In this document: positions 15,900-25,908 of the stretch, piece by piece
Numbering within the stretch: the first letter of the stretch is position 1
Layout: each line of letters opens with the position of its first letter
From: CAG-390 sp045541375
GTDB taxonomy: Bacteria; Bacillota; Clostridia; Oscillospirales; CAG-272
DNA: 51,842 nt
Reading direction: 5' to 3'
NCBI GenBank assembly: GCA_045541375.1
Contig: JAZQJB010000023.1
Span: 1-51,842, forward strand
Notes under the pieces: model-generated
What the model was told of the DNA's origin: nothing
What the model saw: the letters and a program-made list of their open reading frames with translations, nothing else
Database searches by the model: none
Translations under genes and position numbers: made by a program

Positions 15900-16456
15900 A
15901 GCGTGTAACCTCCTTTTTGAAGTGCTTTTTTCAGACTTTTTCTGGTTCTCGAGAGGATAACGAGGACGTGCGGCTCCTTTATGCCGAATCGGTGCGCGAT
16001 GGATGCGGTCGAATCGCAGTAGAAGTAGCGGCGGATGAAAATGTCGCACTCGCGCTCGGGCAGGGAATGCAGAAAATCATTCAAAAACTTGATGAATTCG
16101 CGATTTTCGTATTCTTCGGATATACTTTTCGTGTCGGCAAGAAACTCCTCTGCTTCTTCAAGACAGAGCGAGACCTCACAGCCGCCGCGCTTTTCCGCTT
16201 TCATTTTTCTGTACCTGTCAAGCGAGAGGTTCCGCGCGAGCGTTCCGAGATAGGTTTTCAGCGACTTCGGCTCCTCGGGCGGGATCGAATTCCACGCGGA
16301 CAGTAGCGTGTCGTTGAGCACTTCCTCGGCATCCTCGTCGCTCGAAAGGATATTTTTCGAGATCGACTCGCAATACCTGCCGTACTTTTTCTGACTCTCG
16401 CTCAATGCTTTTTCATCGCGGGCAAAAAAGAGCTCGATGATCTTTCGGTCGTCCAT
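15896..16456 (-). CDS. ECF-type RNA polymerase sigma factor
   Basis: A 186-residue sigma-70 family protein. Region 2 is near residues 18-85 (DAEEVLNDTLLSAWNSIPP, then a TLARNLSLDRYRK segment). Region 4 is near 125-180, with the helix-turn-helix TASIAHRFGIKEPHVLVIL. The start at 16456 is supported by AAAGGAG 7 bases upstream and by alignment with the MEDKRIIELF starts of the three related sigma factors. It is the first gene of a two-gene operon with the probable anti-sigma protein. The promoter in front matches those of the other sigma operons, suggesting autoregulation. Confidence 0.85.
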   Translation of the reverse strand: MDDRKIIELFFARDEKALSESQKKYGRYCESISKNILSSDEDAEEVLNDTLLSAWNSIPPEEPKSLKTYLGTLARNLSLDRYRKMKAEKRGGCEVSLCLEEAEEFLADTKSISEEYENREFIKFLNDFLHSLPERECDIFIRRYFYCDSTASIAHRFGIKEPHVLVILSRTRKSLKKALQKGGYTL

Positions 16457-16487
16457 GTCATTCTCCTTTCTCTTCATGATGGCGCCT

Positions 16488-16523
16488 CACCCTATAGGAC
16501 GTAATTTTTGTGGGATTCTAACA
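16488..16523 (-). promoter_or_regulatory. ECF-type promoter of the sigma/anti-sigma operon
   Basis: On the minus strand TGTTA (plus 16519-16523) and AGGGTG (plus 16488-16493) are 25 bases apart, with ATCCC after the first and GTCCTAT before the second. The other three sigma operons show the same pair of blocks at 24 bases. Confidence 0.6.
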
Positions 16524-16586
16524 TATTTACACATAAATTTTGAAGAATAAAACCAAAATGCCGGCAGCTAACAACCGGCAACTTCA

Positions 16587-16626
16587 AAAAACGGCTGATC
16601 CGCTTCATTGCGGATCAGCCGTTTTT
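16587..16626 (-). terminator. Terminator of the small lipoprotein gene
   Basis: AAAAACGGCTGATCCGC (16587-16603), a 6-base loop and its exact complement (16610-16626): a 17-bp stem ending in T-runs on both strands. Confidence 0.9.
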
Positions 16627-16632
16627 CGGTTC

Positions 16633-17055
16633 TTATTTCTTTTCAAGAACGATAGTAAGTTCCTTACCGCCGTTTTCGAAGAAGTATTCCTCGGTGGTGT
16701 CAACGACGTAGCCTTCAACGGCTGCGGCGATGAGAACGTGGAAGTCGCTTGTGTCGAAATCGAAGGTCACGGTTCCGTCCGCGCCGGTGCCCTGGGGCAT
16801 TCTGCAGCCCTTGGAATCGCACATCTGGATCTGTACGCCTGCGATGGGGTTGCCGTCCTTGTCGGTAACGGTTACCTTGTAGCCGTTGAATGCAACCTCG
16901 GTGTCTGCGGCGGTTGTCTCTGCATCGGGAACCTCGGTCTCGGTGGGAGCTGAGGTAGTCTCGGGGGCTTCTGTGGTTACCTCTCCGCCCTCGTTGCAAG
17001 CGACGAAGGACGCCACCATGCAGAGAGCGAGAAGGATCATAATAATTCTCTTCAT
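16633..17055 (-). CDS. Small lipoprotein with a Cna-B/carboxypeptidase-regulatory-like domain
   Basis: A 140-residue protein. A signal peptide ends in the lipobox-like SFVAC, giving a lipidated Cys 20. A Thr/Glu/Pro-rich linker of about 45 residues precedes a beta-sandwich-like domain with VTVTDKDGNPIAGVQIQMCD, a typical opening of Cna-B or carboxypeptidase-regulatory-like folds. The start at 17055 has AGGAG 8 bases upstream, and an upstream in-frame start has no RBS. It has its own promoter and terminator. It is probably a surface protein; binding partner unknown. Confidence 0.7.
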   Translation of the reverse strand: MKRIIMILLALCMVASFVACNEGGEVTTEAPETTSAPTETEVPDAETTAADTEVAFNGYKVTVTDKDGNPIAGVQIQMCDSKGCRMPQGTGADGTVTFDFDTSDFHVLIAAAVEGYVVDTTEEYFFENGGKELTIVLEKK

Positions 17056-17091
17056 TGTTTTTTCTCCTGTAATATTCAAATTTATCGTCCT

Positions 17092-17120
17092 ATTATATCA
17101 TGAGAGGCACTTAATATCAA
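17092..17120 (-). promoter_or_regulatory. Sigma-A promoter of the small lipoprotein gene
   Basis: On the minus strand TTGATA (plus 17115-17120), 17 bases, TATAAT (plus 17092-17097). Confidence 0.8.
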
Positions 17121-17225
17121 TGAATTATTTGTAAAATTATTTGCCTCGAAATTTGCACAAAAATCAAGTTTGTGAATTACTTTCCGCCATAAGGGAAACA
17201 AATTGTTATATATTATAGGTAGGTA

Positions 17226-17254
17226 TTGATATTTTGCCGCTGTTGTGGTATAAT
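17226..17254 (+). promoter_or_regulatory. Sigma-A promoter of the proteinase-peptide transporter unit
   Basis: TTGATA (17226-17231), 17 bases, TATAAT (17249-17254). The leader of about 100 bases to 17361 is AT-rich; I see no riboswitch or strong operator in it. A divergent promoter lies at 17092-17120. Confidence 0.75.
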
Positions 17255-17360
17255 TGTTCAGTCGCGCTAAATTTATATTATATATCTTTATAATAAAAAA
17301 CATTATATTTAATATATTATATATTTATCGTTACACAATTTCGCGAAAGGCAAAGGAAAA

Positions 17361-20300
17361 ATGAAGAAACAAACCAAAACAAGAATCCTGTCAGCGGTGC
17401 TCTCAATGCTCTTGCTGACAACGATGATCGTCGGTGTTTGCGTCGAAGCCGCGGGCGACGTAGCCGCGGAAGCCTACATCGGGCTCTTTGACGGCAAGCT
17501 GCACAACGATATCTCGAAGTATTTCTCGAGCGCAGTCGTTGCTCTCCCCGACACGGTCAAGGATGACCAGATCATCTCGCTCATCATCGAGGTCGATGCG
17601 GAAAGTCTGCTTGACGCATACGAAGCCACCGACAAGACGATGAGCATCTCCGAATTCGCAATGAGCGACGAGGCTGCCGCCCTGCGCGAGAATATTGCAA
17701 AGGAAAGCGCCGAGCTTATCGAAAAGCTCGATAAAGCGGGCTATTCCTACGAGCTCGGACTTGATTACGACACAGTTATTTCGGGCTTTGAGCTCCTCAT
17801 CACCGCGCGCGATTTCGAGGACGTTTGCAAAACCCTCGGAACCAAGACGAACGTGATCGTCGGCGACGTTTACAAGTCGATGGAGAACAAGCTCGTTGAA
17901 AACACCGTCAACGTTCAGGACACGGGTATCTTCAACAGCGTTGGCTGCGGATATGACGGCTCGGGCACGGTCGTTGCAGTTCTTGACACGGGTCTTGACT
18001 ACTACCACACCGCGTTTTCGACCGCAAACTTCACATCCGATACATACGGAATGACATTTGCGGACGTTGAAGGCTTTGTCGGCGATACCGTCGCGGCGGA
18101 CAAGCAGGCGGGTCTGACGGCCTCCGACGTTTATATCAGCGAAAAGGTCCCCTACGGCTTTGACTACGCTGACGGCGACGCGGACGTTTTCCCCATCCAC
18201 TCGGATCACGGCACACACGTTGCCGGAGTTATTGCGGGCAAGGATGACGTCATCACCGGCGTTGCACCCAACGCACAGCTCGCCATTATGAAGATCTTCT
18301 CGGATATCGAGGATACCGCGAGAACCTCCTGGATCCTCGGCGCACTTGAGGACTGTGTAGTACTCGAGGTCGACGTTATCAATATGTCGATCGGTACCTC
18401 CGCAGGCTTCTCGCGCGAGAATGACAAAGAGCAGATCACGGGCGTTTACGACCGCATCCGCGAGCTCGGAATCAGCATGGTCGTTGCGGCTTCCAACAGC
18501 TTCACCTCCACCTACGGCTCCGAGAAGAATGGTAACCTCGGTCTTACCTCCAACCCCGACAACGGCACCGTCGGCTCTCCCTCGACCTACAAGGGCGCGC
18601 TTTCGGTTGCATCGGTCAACGGAGCGAAGACCCCCTATATGCTCTACGGCGAGACCATCATCTATTACATAGAGTCGACCGACCGCGTTTCCGAGGAAAA
18701 GGAATTCGTTGCCGACCTTCTGCCCGATGGAGTAAACGAGGCTGAATACGATTTCGTAACCATTCCCGGTGCGGGACGCTCCGCCGACTACACGGGCATC
18801 GAGGTCAAGGACAAGATCGTTCTTGTAAGCCGCGGCTCGACCACCTTTGAGGAAAAGGCACAGGTTGCAGAGCAGAAGGGTGCGGCAGGTATCATCATCT
18901 ACAACAACGTTGCAGGTGACATCAAGATGACCGTCGGTGACGCAAAGCTTGCAGTCTGCTCGATCAGCCAGGACGAGGGCGAAATGCTCGCGGCTGTCGG
19001 CACGGGCAAGCTGAAGATCTCCCGCAGCCAGACCTCGGGTCCCTTCATGTCCGACTTCTCCTCCTGGGGTCCCTCCCCCGACCTTGAGATCAAGCCCGAG
19101 ATCACCGCACACGGCGGAATGATCCTCTCTTCTGTCCCCGGTCAGGGATATGACAGAATTTCGGGTACCTCGATGGCGTGCCCCAACATTTCGGGTCTTG
19201 TTGCCATCCTTCGTCAGTACGTTCGTGAGAACTTCCCCGCTATCGCAGACAACAACGTTGAGATCGCGGCTGTCGTAAACCGACTTCTCATGTCCACCGC
19301 TGACATAGTTCTTAACAAAAACGGTCTGCCCTACGCCGTAAGAAAGCAGGGCGCGGGTCTTGCAAATCTGACAAGCGCGATTGCAACAGATGCTTACATC
19401 CTCACAAAGAGCCGTAAGGACGGAAGCATTCTCGACAAATCCAAGATCGAGCTTGGCGACGATCCGCTAAAGACAGGCGTTTATACCCTCAATTTCTCAG
19501 TATATAACTTTGGTTCTTCTTCACTTTCCTATGATATATCAGCATACGTAATGACCGAGGGTATCAGCGATACCAAAACAAACGACGGTAAGTACACCGT
19601 TGACGAGCAGGGCTACCTTCTCGAAAACGGCACGACTGTTGAGATCACAAACGTTTCGGGCGGTACTCTGAACGATAAGAACCTCACCGTTGCCGCAGGC
19701 GCGACCGCAGACGTGACCATCACGGTCACCCTTTCGGACGCCGACCGCGAATATATGAACAAGTTCGAAAACGGTATGTATATCGAGGGTCACGTGATCC
19801 TCACCGCAACTGCGGGCACCGAGATCGACCTCTCCGTTCCCTACCTTGTATTCTACGGCGATTGGACCGTTGCTCCCCTCTTTGACATCGACTATTTCGA
19901 GACCAACGCCGACGAGATCGACGACAGCATCGACCTTGCCGACAAGACTCTCCCCGATGCTTACGCAACACGCCCCGTCGGCTCGCTTTATGAGGATTAC
20001 GTTTCCTTCCTCGGCTCCTACTACTTCGAGCAGGATCCCGCAAGCAAGCTGATCGCCGCAGACCGCAAGTACATCTCTATCTCGAACGTCGAGGGTACTG
20101 TTCATTCGCTTGAATACGTCTGGGGCGGACTTCTCAGAAGCGCGGAGCGCATTGAGATCACCATCACCAATGACGCAACAGGCGAGGTCGTCTTTGAGAA
20201 GACCGAAAAGGACATTCGTAAGTCCTACGGCGACGGCGGATCGATCTACCCTGCAAACATCAAAATCGGCTTCGATGCTTACGAAAACGAGCTTGAAAAC

Positions 20301-23300
20301 AATACCCGCTACACCGTAACCCTCAAGGGCTTCCTTGACTACGGCGACGGCGGCGAGGCGAAGAACCTCTCGAACACCTTCACCTTCCCCCTTTACGTCG
20401 ACTTCTCCGCTCCCGCGGTGACCGGCGTTGAGTATTACACCGAATACGACCGCTCCGAGGAAAAGACCCGTCTTTTCGCGAAGGTCGCTATCTATGACAA
20501 CCACTTCTCGATGGGTGCGCAGTTCGGCTACGTTGCAATGGATGCAAACGGCGAATTCGTATTCAATGCGTTTGATAAGTACCTCACCTCGATCTACTCG
20601 GATTTCAACTCGACCTCCTACGTTGTTTACGAGCTGACCGACTACGTGGGACAGATAAAGGAAAACGCAGCTAACGCGAACACCTTCACCATCGTCACCT
20701 ACGACTACGCGCTCAACACAGCAACTTACGAGCTCTCTCTCCCCGATGAGTACGTTGATATGTACTTTGAGGAAGGAAGCATCTCCCTTTCCCCCAACCA
20801 GACCTACGAGCTGAAGCCCATTCTCTATCCCGGAAGCGAGTGGAGCGAGCTTCTTGAATATTACTCCACCAATATGGAGGTTGCGGACATCGTCGGCAAC
20901 AAGGTGATCGCTCTCAAGCCCGGTGTAACAAGGATCGTCGCGCGCGACCCCGTAACCAAAAAGACGGCACATCTCTCACTCACCGTTCTCGGCGAGGGCG
21001 ACGAGGGATTCCAGAAATTCGACAAGCCAGTCACAGACAACTTCGTTCTGACAGGCTTCTACACCAAGAAAGCATACTTCCAGCTTGACGCGACCGAGCG
21101 TGACATCGGAAGCACGGGCGACGAGCAGAAGTTTGTCGGCGAAAATTACTCGCTCTCGATGTTCCCCTCCGAGGAAGTCACCCTCCGCTACCGCCTTGAC
21201 GCCTTCTTCCCGAAGGACACAAAGGTAGTGTTTGAATCGAGCAATGACAACATCGTCAAGGTTGACGAAAACGGCAACATTACTGCAATGGCAGAGGGCT
21301 TTGCAAGCATTTCGGTCAACGTTCTGCTTGAAGACAAGCCCACCTACTACTCAAAGTCGATCTCTGTTGAGGTCAAGGAGCCCTGGATCACATCGGGTCC
21401 CTCGCTCTCGCACTACTTCGGTCTCGGCGGAACGGTAACCTTCCCCTCGACTCTTGCGGTCACCGAGATCGGACAGTTCGCATTCTCGAACTACGATTAC
21501 ATTCCCAAGACCGAGAACGACGAGATCTCCGAGGAGGTCCCCGAGACCACAAAGATGTGGTACCTCGGCGACAACACCATCGAGGAGGTCATCATCCCCG
21601 AGGGTGTCGAGAAGATCGGCCGCTTCGCGTTCGCTAATCTGACCGCTCTGCGCCGCGTCGTTCTCCCCTCCACTCTTCACACCATCGACTACGGTGCGTT
21701 CGCGGGTTGTACCTCGCTTGTATCGGTCGAGGGTATCGGAAACGTCAAGTTCATCAACGAAATGGCGTTTATGGACTGTAACATTTCGGGCGCCATCACC
21801 CTGACCGAGGGCGTTGCGCTCGGCGAATACGCTTTTGCAAACAACAAGAATCTCCAGAAGCTCACCCTCACCGAAAAGACCAAGTCGGTCGCGTCCTTCG
21901 CCTTCTCGGGTTGCGCGAAGCTCAAGACCGTGACCATCCAGGCTGAAAAGATCAAGCTCGGTCAGTACGTCTTCTCGGGCTGTGAAGCACTTAAGGAGAT
22001 TTCCGTAAACGCATCTGTAATCCCCGCGGGAACCTTTAACGGATGCAAGAACCTTGAAAAAGTAACGATCGGACGCGACGTAGCCGTTATCGGTGAGAAT
22101 GCGTTCCGCGGCACAAAGCTCGCCTCCTTCACGGTTGCCGAGGGCAACACCACCTTCAAATCTCAGGGCGGCGGTGCATACCTCCTTTCCGCTGACGGCA
22201 AGACAGTTCTTCTCTGCTCCCCCATTGCGGAAGAGATCGAGCTTGCAGCATCCGTCACCGCGGTCGCTGACGGTGCATTCTCGGGCAACAACCACATCAC
22301 AAAGGTCAAGCTGCCCGGCGTAACCAAGCTTGGTAACCATGCATTCGCAAATTGCGAGGAACTTGCAAGCGTTGAATTCGGCAAGCTGACATACATCGGC
22401 GACTCTGCGTTCGCAAATACCGCGATCACCGCAACACCCGATCTTTCGGCTGTCAAGCACATCGGCTCGGGCGCGTTCAGAAAGACCGCGATCACATCGG
22501 TCAAGATCGCTGATAACGCAGAGGTCGGCGCAAATGCCTTCCGCGATTGCGCAAAGCTTGAAACCGTCACCATTGGAAACGGCGCCATCATCGGCAAAAC
22601 CGCTTTCCGACTTGATTACAAAGATAATTGGACATACGATTATTACAGACTTGCGGACAACACCCGAATCTACTTCTACGTATTCACCTCCCCCATCCAC
22701 TCGCTGACCGTCGGAAATAACGTAAACCTCGGCGAGGGAGCCTTCTACGGTGCGGCAGAGCTTACCGAAGTCAAGCTCGGCACAGGCGTGGAGATCGGCG
22801 ACTACGCATTCTACAACGCATCTAAGCTCGAAAAGATCGACCTCTCGAAGGTCAAGTCCATCGGCGCATACGCTTTCTCGGGCGATGCGACCTATGAATA
22901 CCTCGATCAGAGCTTCGGCGCTATCGCAACCGATAAGGATAACAATTATCTCTATCACTACCACGCTCCCATCATGACCTCGATCGACATCTCATCCGCC
23001 GAAAAGCTCGGCGAGGGCGCATTCTCATATATGAGAAGCCTCAAATCGGTCAAGTCGGGCGCGAAGCTGACCGAGATCGCGGACAGCGCGTTCTACAGCT
23101 GTATCGCACTTGAAAATATGACCTTTGCAAATATCGCAAATATCGGCAAGAACGCATTTGCTTACACCGCGCTCAAGTCGGCGGACCTGAGCAAGGCAAC
23201 CGACATCGGCGACTATGCTTTCACGGGCACGGAAACACTCGAATCCGTCAAGTTTGCCGATGGCGTCAAGATCGGCGAGGGTGCATTCGGATATTGCACC

Positions 23301-24533
23301 GCGCTTGCGACCCTTACGGGTGCTGAAAAGATCGCCTACGTCGGTGATTACGGCTTTGCATACTCCGCGCTCGCATCCATTGATCTTTCGGGCGCAGAAT
23401 TCATAGGAAAGCTTGCATTCATCAAGGAAGAAAAAGCTCCCTTCAAGGTCACCCTTGGCGAAAAGCTGACGGATATCGGCGACAACCCCTTCGCTATGTG
23501 CATCCTTGAGCCCTTCGCAAAGGTCAACAAGGTCACTTTCGGCGACAAGGTCTATGACGAGATCAGCCTTGACTATGATCTTTCCGAAAACGTGAAGGTC
23601 ATTGGCGGCTCGCTCTACCGCGTTGTTCCGAGCGGTCTTGAGCTGATCACCTATGCGGGTGAGGACAAAAACGCGGCAGTTGCTGACGGCACAGTGAGAA
23701 TTTCCGCTTGGGCATTTGCCGGAAGCGGCATCAAGAGCGTAAGCCTCCCCAAGGAAGTTGCTTCGATCGGTCACAAGGCATTCTTCGGCTGTGACAGTCT
23801 CACTCTTGTAACCTTCCAGAGCTACAATGCTCCCATTCTTGAGGAAGAATTCGACTACAACTACTTCGCATCATACGAAAACATCCCCGCGACCGGCGAA
23901 TATACCTTCGTCGATCAGAACGGCAAGGATCTCATCTTCTCGGGTCTCGGAATCGTTGATTGCTTCATGTGGAATGCCGCAGAGGCGCCCTACGTCGTTT
24001 ACTACGGCGCAAACTTCCTCGACTACATCGGTCACGTTGAGAACCGAATCACGATGGTCCGCCCTGCAAATGGAAAGAATTACGATTCCTTCATTCTTTC
24101 GAACTACTTTGACAACGTCCTTCTCGGCGCGGCGGCTGCCGACGACGTAACTCTTGCCGCAATCGACCTCATCGACAAGCTCCCCGAAACCGTTTCTCTT
24201 GAAGACAAAGCGGCAGTTGAAGCGGCTCGTGCAGCTTATGATGCTATCTCGACACTCGAGCAGCGCGCACTCGTCACCAACTATCAGAAGCTGACCGAGG
24301 CAGAGGCGAGAATCGAAAAGCTTCTCACTCTCGAGAACGGCGAAACCACCGAGCCTCCCGTCGAAGAACCGACCGAGGTACCCGAAACTCCCACAATAAT
24401 CATTATCATTCTCACAGCGCTTCTCGCGCTTGCTGTGGTTGCGATCATCATCAGCGACAGCATTATGATCAAAAAGAACAAAAAGACAGAGGAAGGAGAA
24501 AAGAAAGACGAAAATGAAAATGACAAAAATTAA
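17361..24533 (+). CDS. Giant lactocepin-like S8 surface proteinase with BspA-type leucine-rich repeats
   Basis: A 2390-residue exported subtilisin-family protein. After a signal peptide (to about residue 30) and a possible propeptide (60-190) comes the catalytic domain: Asp209 in VVAVLDTGLD, His283 in DHGTHVAG and Ser604 in GTSMACP. A PA domain (about 463-547) is inserted between His and Ser, as in lactocepin and C5a peptidase. An Fn3-like domain follows (about 697-845). Two bacterial Ig-like segments lie near 1140-1215 and 1270-1340. BspA-type repeats with the recurring pattern I-G-x-x-A-F fill about 1350-2170. After a Pro/Glu linker, a membrane helix at about 2345-2370 and a charged tail anchor it; there is no LPXTG. 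All catalytic residues are present. It opens a unit leading into a peptide importer, suggesting that it digests host or dietary protein for uptake. Confidence 0.88.
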   Translation: MKKQTKTRILSAVLSMLLLTTMIVGVCVEAAGDVAAEAYIGLFDGKLHNDISKYFSSAVVALPDTVKDDQIISLIIEVDAESLLDAYEATDKTMSISEFAMSDEAAALRENIAKESAELIEKLDKAGYSYELGLDYDTVISGFELLITARDFEDVCKTLGTKTNVIVGDVYKSMENKLVENTVNVQDTGIFNSVGCGYDGSGTVVAVLDTGLDYYHTAFSTANFTSDTYGMTFADVEGFVGDTVAADKQAGLTASDVYISEKVPYGFDYADGDADVFPIHSDHGTHVAGVIAGKDDVITGVAPNAQLAIMKIFSDIEDTARTSWILGALEDCVVLEVDVINMSIGTSAGFSRENDKEQITGVYDRIRELGISMVVAASNSFTSTYGSEKNGNLGLTSNPDNGTVGSPSTYKGALSVASVNGAKTPYMLYGETIIYYIESTDRVSEEKEFVADLLPDGVNEAEYDFVTIPGAGRSADYTGIEVKDKIVLVSRGSTTFEEKAQVAEQKGAAGIIIYNNVAGDIKMTVGDAKLAVCSISQDEGEMLAAVGTGKLKISRSQTSGPFMSDFSSWGPSPDLEIKPEITAHGGMILSSVPGQGYDRISGTSMACPNISGLVAILRQYVRENFPAIADNNVEIAAVVNRLLMSTADIVLNKNGLPYAVRKQGAGLANLTSAIATDAYILTKSRKDGSILDKSKIELGDDPLKTGVYTLNFSVYNFGSSSLSYDISAYVMTEGISDTKTNDGKYTVDEQGYLLENGTTVEITNVSGGTLNDKNLTVAAGATADVTITVTLSDADREYMNKFENGMYIEGHVILTATAGTEIDLSVPYLVFYGDWTVAPLFDIDYFETNADEIDDSIDLADKTLPDAYATRPVGSLYEDYVSFLGSYYFEQDPASKLIAADRKYISISNVEGTVHSLEYVWGGLLRSAERIEITITNDATGEVVFEKTEKDIRKSYGDGGSIYPANIKIGFDAYENELENNTRYTVTLKGFLDYGDGGEAKNLSNTFTFPLYVDFSAPAVTGVEYYTEYDRSEEKTRLFAKVAIYDNHFSMGAQFGYVAMDANGEFVFNAFDKYLTSIYSDFNSTSYVVYELTDYVGQIKENAANANTFTIVTYDYALNTATYELSLPDEYVDMYFEEGSISLSPNQTYELKPILYPGSEWSELLEYYSTNMEVADIVGNKVIALKPGVTRIVARDPVTKKTAHLSLTVLGEGDEGFQKFDKPVTDNFVLTGFYTKKAYFQLDATERDIGSTGDEQKFVGENYSLSMFPSEEVTLRYRLDAFFPKDTKVVFESSNDNIVKVDENGNITAMAEGFASISVNVLLEDKPTYYSKSISVEVKEPWITSGPSLSHYFGLGGTVTFPSTLAVTEIGQFAFSNYDYIPKTENDEISEEVPETTKMWYLGDNTIEEVIIPEGVEKIGRFAFANLTALRRVVLPSTLHTIDYGAFAGCTSLVSVEGIGNVKFINEMAFMDCNISGAITLTEGVALGEYAFANNKNLQKLTLTEKTKSVASFAFSGCAKLKTVTIQAEKIKLGQYVFSGCEALKEISVNASVIPAGTFNGCKNLEKVTIGRDVAVIGENAFRGTKLASFTVAEGNTTFKSQGGGAYLLSADGKTVLLCSPIAEEIELAASVTAVADGAFSGNNHITKVKLPGVTKLGNHAFANCEELASVEFGKLTYIGDSAFANTAITATPDLSAVKHIGSGAFRKTAITSVKIADNAEVGANAFRDCAKLETVTIGNGAIIGKTAFRLDYKDNWTYDYYRLADNTRIYFYVFTSPIHSLTVGNNVNLGEGAFYGAAELTEVKLGTGVEIGDYAFYNASKLEKIDLSKVKSIGAYAFSGDATYEYLDQSFGAIATDKDNNYLYHYHAPIMTSIDISSAEKLGEGAFSYMRSLKSVKSGAKLTEIADSAFYSCIALENMTFANIANIGKNAFAYTALKSADLSKATDIGDYAFTGTETLESVKFADGVKIGEGAFGYCTALATLTGAEKIAYVGDYGFAYSALASIDLSGAEFIGKLAFIKEEKAPFKVTLGEKLTDIGDNPFAMCILEPFAKVNKVTFGDKVYDEISLDYDLSENVKVIGGSLYRVVPSGLELITYAGEDKNAAVADGTVRISAWAFAGSGIKSVSLPKEVASIGHKAFFGCDSLTLVTFQSYNAPILEEEFDYNYFASYENIPATGEYTFVDQNGKDLIFSGLGIVDCFMWNAAEAPYVVYYGANFLDYIGHVENRITMVRPANGKNYDSFILSNYFDNVLLGAAAADDVTLAAIDLIDKLPETVSLEDKAAVEAARAAYDAISTLEQRALVTNYQKLTEAEARIEKLLTLENGETTEPPVEEPTEVPETPTIIIIILTALLALAVVAIIISDSIMIKKNKKTEEGEKKDENENDKN

Positions 24534-25872
24534 GCTCACCGCTCTTTTGGCGGCTCTGATCACCGTCCTCTGTATCCTCACGGGCTGCTCCCAATGGGAG
24601 CTGCCCTATGAAGGGCTCAACAGCGAGGGCTACACGGTCAGCGTACGCTTCGACCCTTGCGGCGGTGCCTTCGCAAACACCGAAAACGTTCAAGTCGTTG
24701 ACGTTTTCAGACTTGCGGACGCAAAAAAGGATGCCTCGGGCAATTATCAGCTGAAGCTGATCACCCCCGATGACAGCCGACGCGGAGACCGCGCGTTCTC
24801 GATCTCGAAGAACGGTTGCTTCTTTGCCGGCTGGTACCGCGAGTGCGCGCCCCGCACCGATGCTTCGGGCAATCCCCTTGATGCATACGGCAGACCCACT
24901 TCCGAATCGGGTCTTGAGCAGGGCTACACCTATTCGGGGCTCTGGAACTTCGAGAGCGACACTCTTTCGGTTCCCGAGGGCAATTACAGCTCCGAGGAGC
25001 CCTTAATGACGCTTTATGCGGCATGGATCCCCTATTTCAACTTTGAATTCTACGTTCAGAACGAACAGGGAAGCTTTGATCTTTATGAATCAAAGCAACT
25101 CATCGAGCTCGATATTCCCGCCTGGGATCTTTCCACGGGCAAGCTGAATATGAATTCCTTCCCCGAGATCGACGGCAAGACTTTCGAGGGCGCATTCCTT
25201 GACGATGCTATGACAAAGCCGATCACCGAAAAGCTCACGGGCGACATCGACTATGAGCACGGCATCAGCGCAACCGAAAAGATCTGCGTTTACACCAAAT
25301 TCGCCGAGGGCGATTGGTATCGCATCTCGACAGCCGAACAGTTCGTCAAGAACAGCAAGCTCGGCGGCTGCTACTACATCGAGGCAGACCTTGATTTTAC
25401 AGGTCTTAACTGGTCCGCGGCTCTCGCGGGCGGTGCTTTCACCGGCAAGATCGAGGGAGGCGGCCACAAGTTCTCGAACATCACATTCATTCAGGCAGAC
25501 AACTCAAAGACAAACGGCGGTCTTTTCGGCTCGCTCGCTTCGGGTGCTTCGATCCGTGGCGTAAGCTTTGAGAATATCAAATACACCCTCGGCGCGGGCT
25601 CGCGTATGCAGGCACCGCACTTCGGACTTCTTTGCGGTCAGCTTTCCGCTGACGCGGCGCTTGACTCTGTCAGCGTAAGCGGCTCCGAATTCATCATCTC
25701 GGGCGACATCTACCCGCAGGAATACACCCTCGGCGCGCTCGTCGGCAACGGCGACAACCGCGGCGTATCCCTCTCGGGCATCTCGGTCAAGCTCGCGGAA
25801 GGTGCAGAAACAAAGATCTCGATCGCTTCCGATTCCGCTTCGGGCGAGATCACGCTCACGTTCTTAAACTGA
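24514..25872 (+). CDS. Surface lipoprotein with InlB-like and GLUG-like repeats
   Basis: A 452-residue protein with lipobox LTGC (Cys 25). Residues 40-170 contain an InlB/Flg_new-type unit (VSVRFDPCGGAF, then GCFFAGWYRE and LYAAW). The C-terminal half (about 270-400) has GLUG-like elements such as GGAFTGKIEGGGHKFSNI and NGGLFGSLASGASI. The start overlaps the end of the proteinase gene by 20 bases, so the two are translationally linked; the GGAAGGAG at 24491 is somewhat distant and a second ATG lies at 24520. It is probably a substrate-binding or adhesion partner of the proteinase on the cell surface. No enzyme domain is seen. Confidence 0.7.
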   Translation: MKMTKIKLTALLAALITVLCILTGCSQWELPYEGLNSEGYTVSVRFDPCGGAFANTENVQVVDVFRLADAKKDASGNYQLKLITPDDSRRGDRAFSISKNGCFFAGWYRECAPRTDASGNPLDAYGRPTSESGLEQGYTYSGLWNFESDTLSVPEGNYSSEEPLMTLYAAWIPYFNFEFYVQNEQGSFDLYESKQLIELDIPAWDLSTGKLNMNSFPEIDGKTFEGAFLDDAMTKPITEKLTGDIDYEHGISATEKICVYTKFAEGDWYRISTAEQFVKNSKLGGCYYIEADLDFTGLNWSAALAGGAFTGKIEGGGHKFSNITFIQADNSKTNGGLFGSLASGASIRGVSFENIKYTLGAGSRMQAPHFGLLCGQLSADAALDSVSVSGSEFIISGDIYPQEYTLGALVGNGDNRGVSLSGISVKLAEGAETKISIASDSASGEITLTFLN

Positions 25873-25908
25873 TAAAATTTTTTGTAATATAAATTGGAGG
25901 AAACAAAA

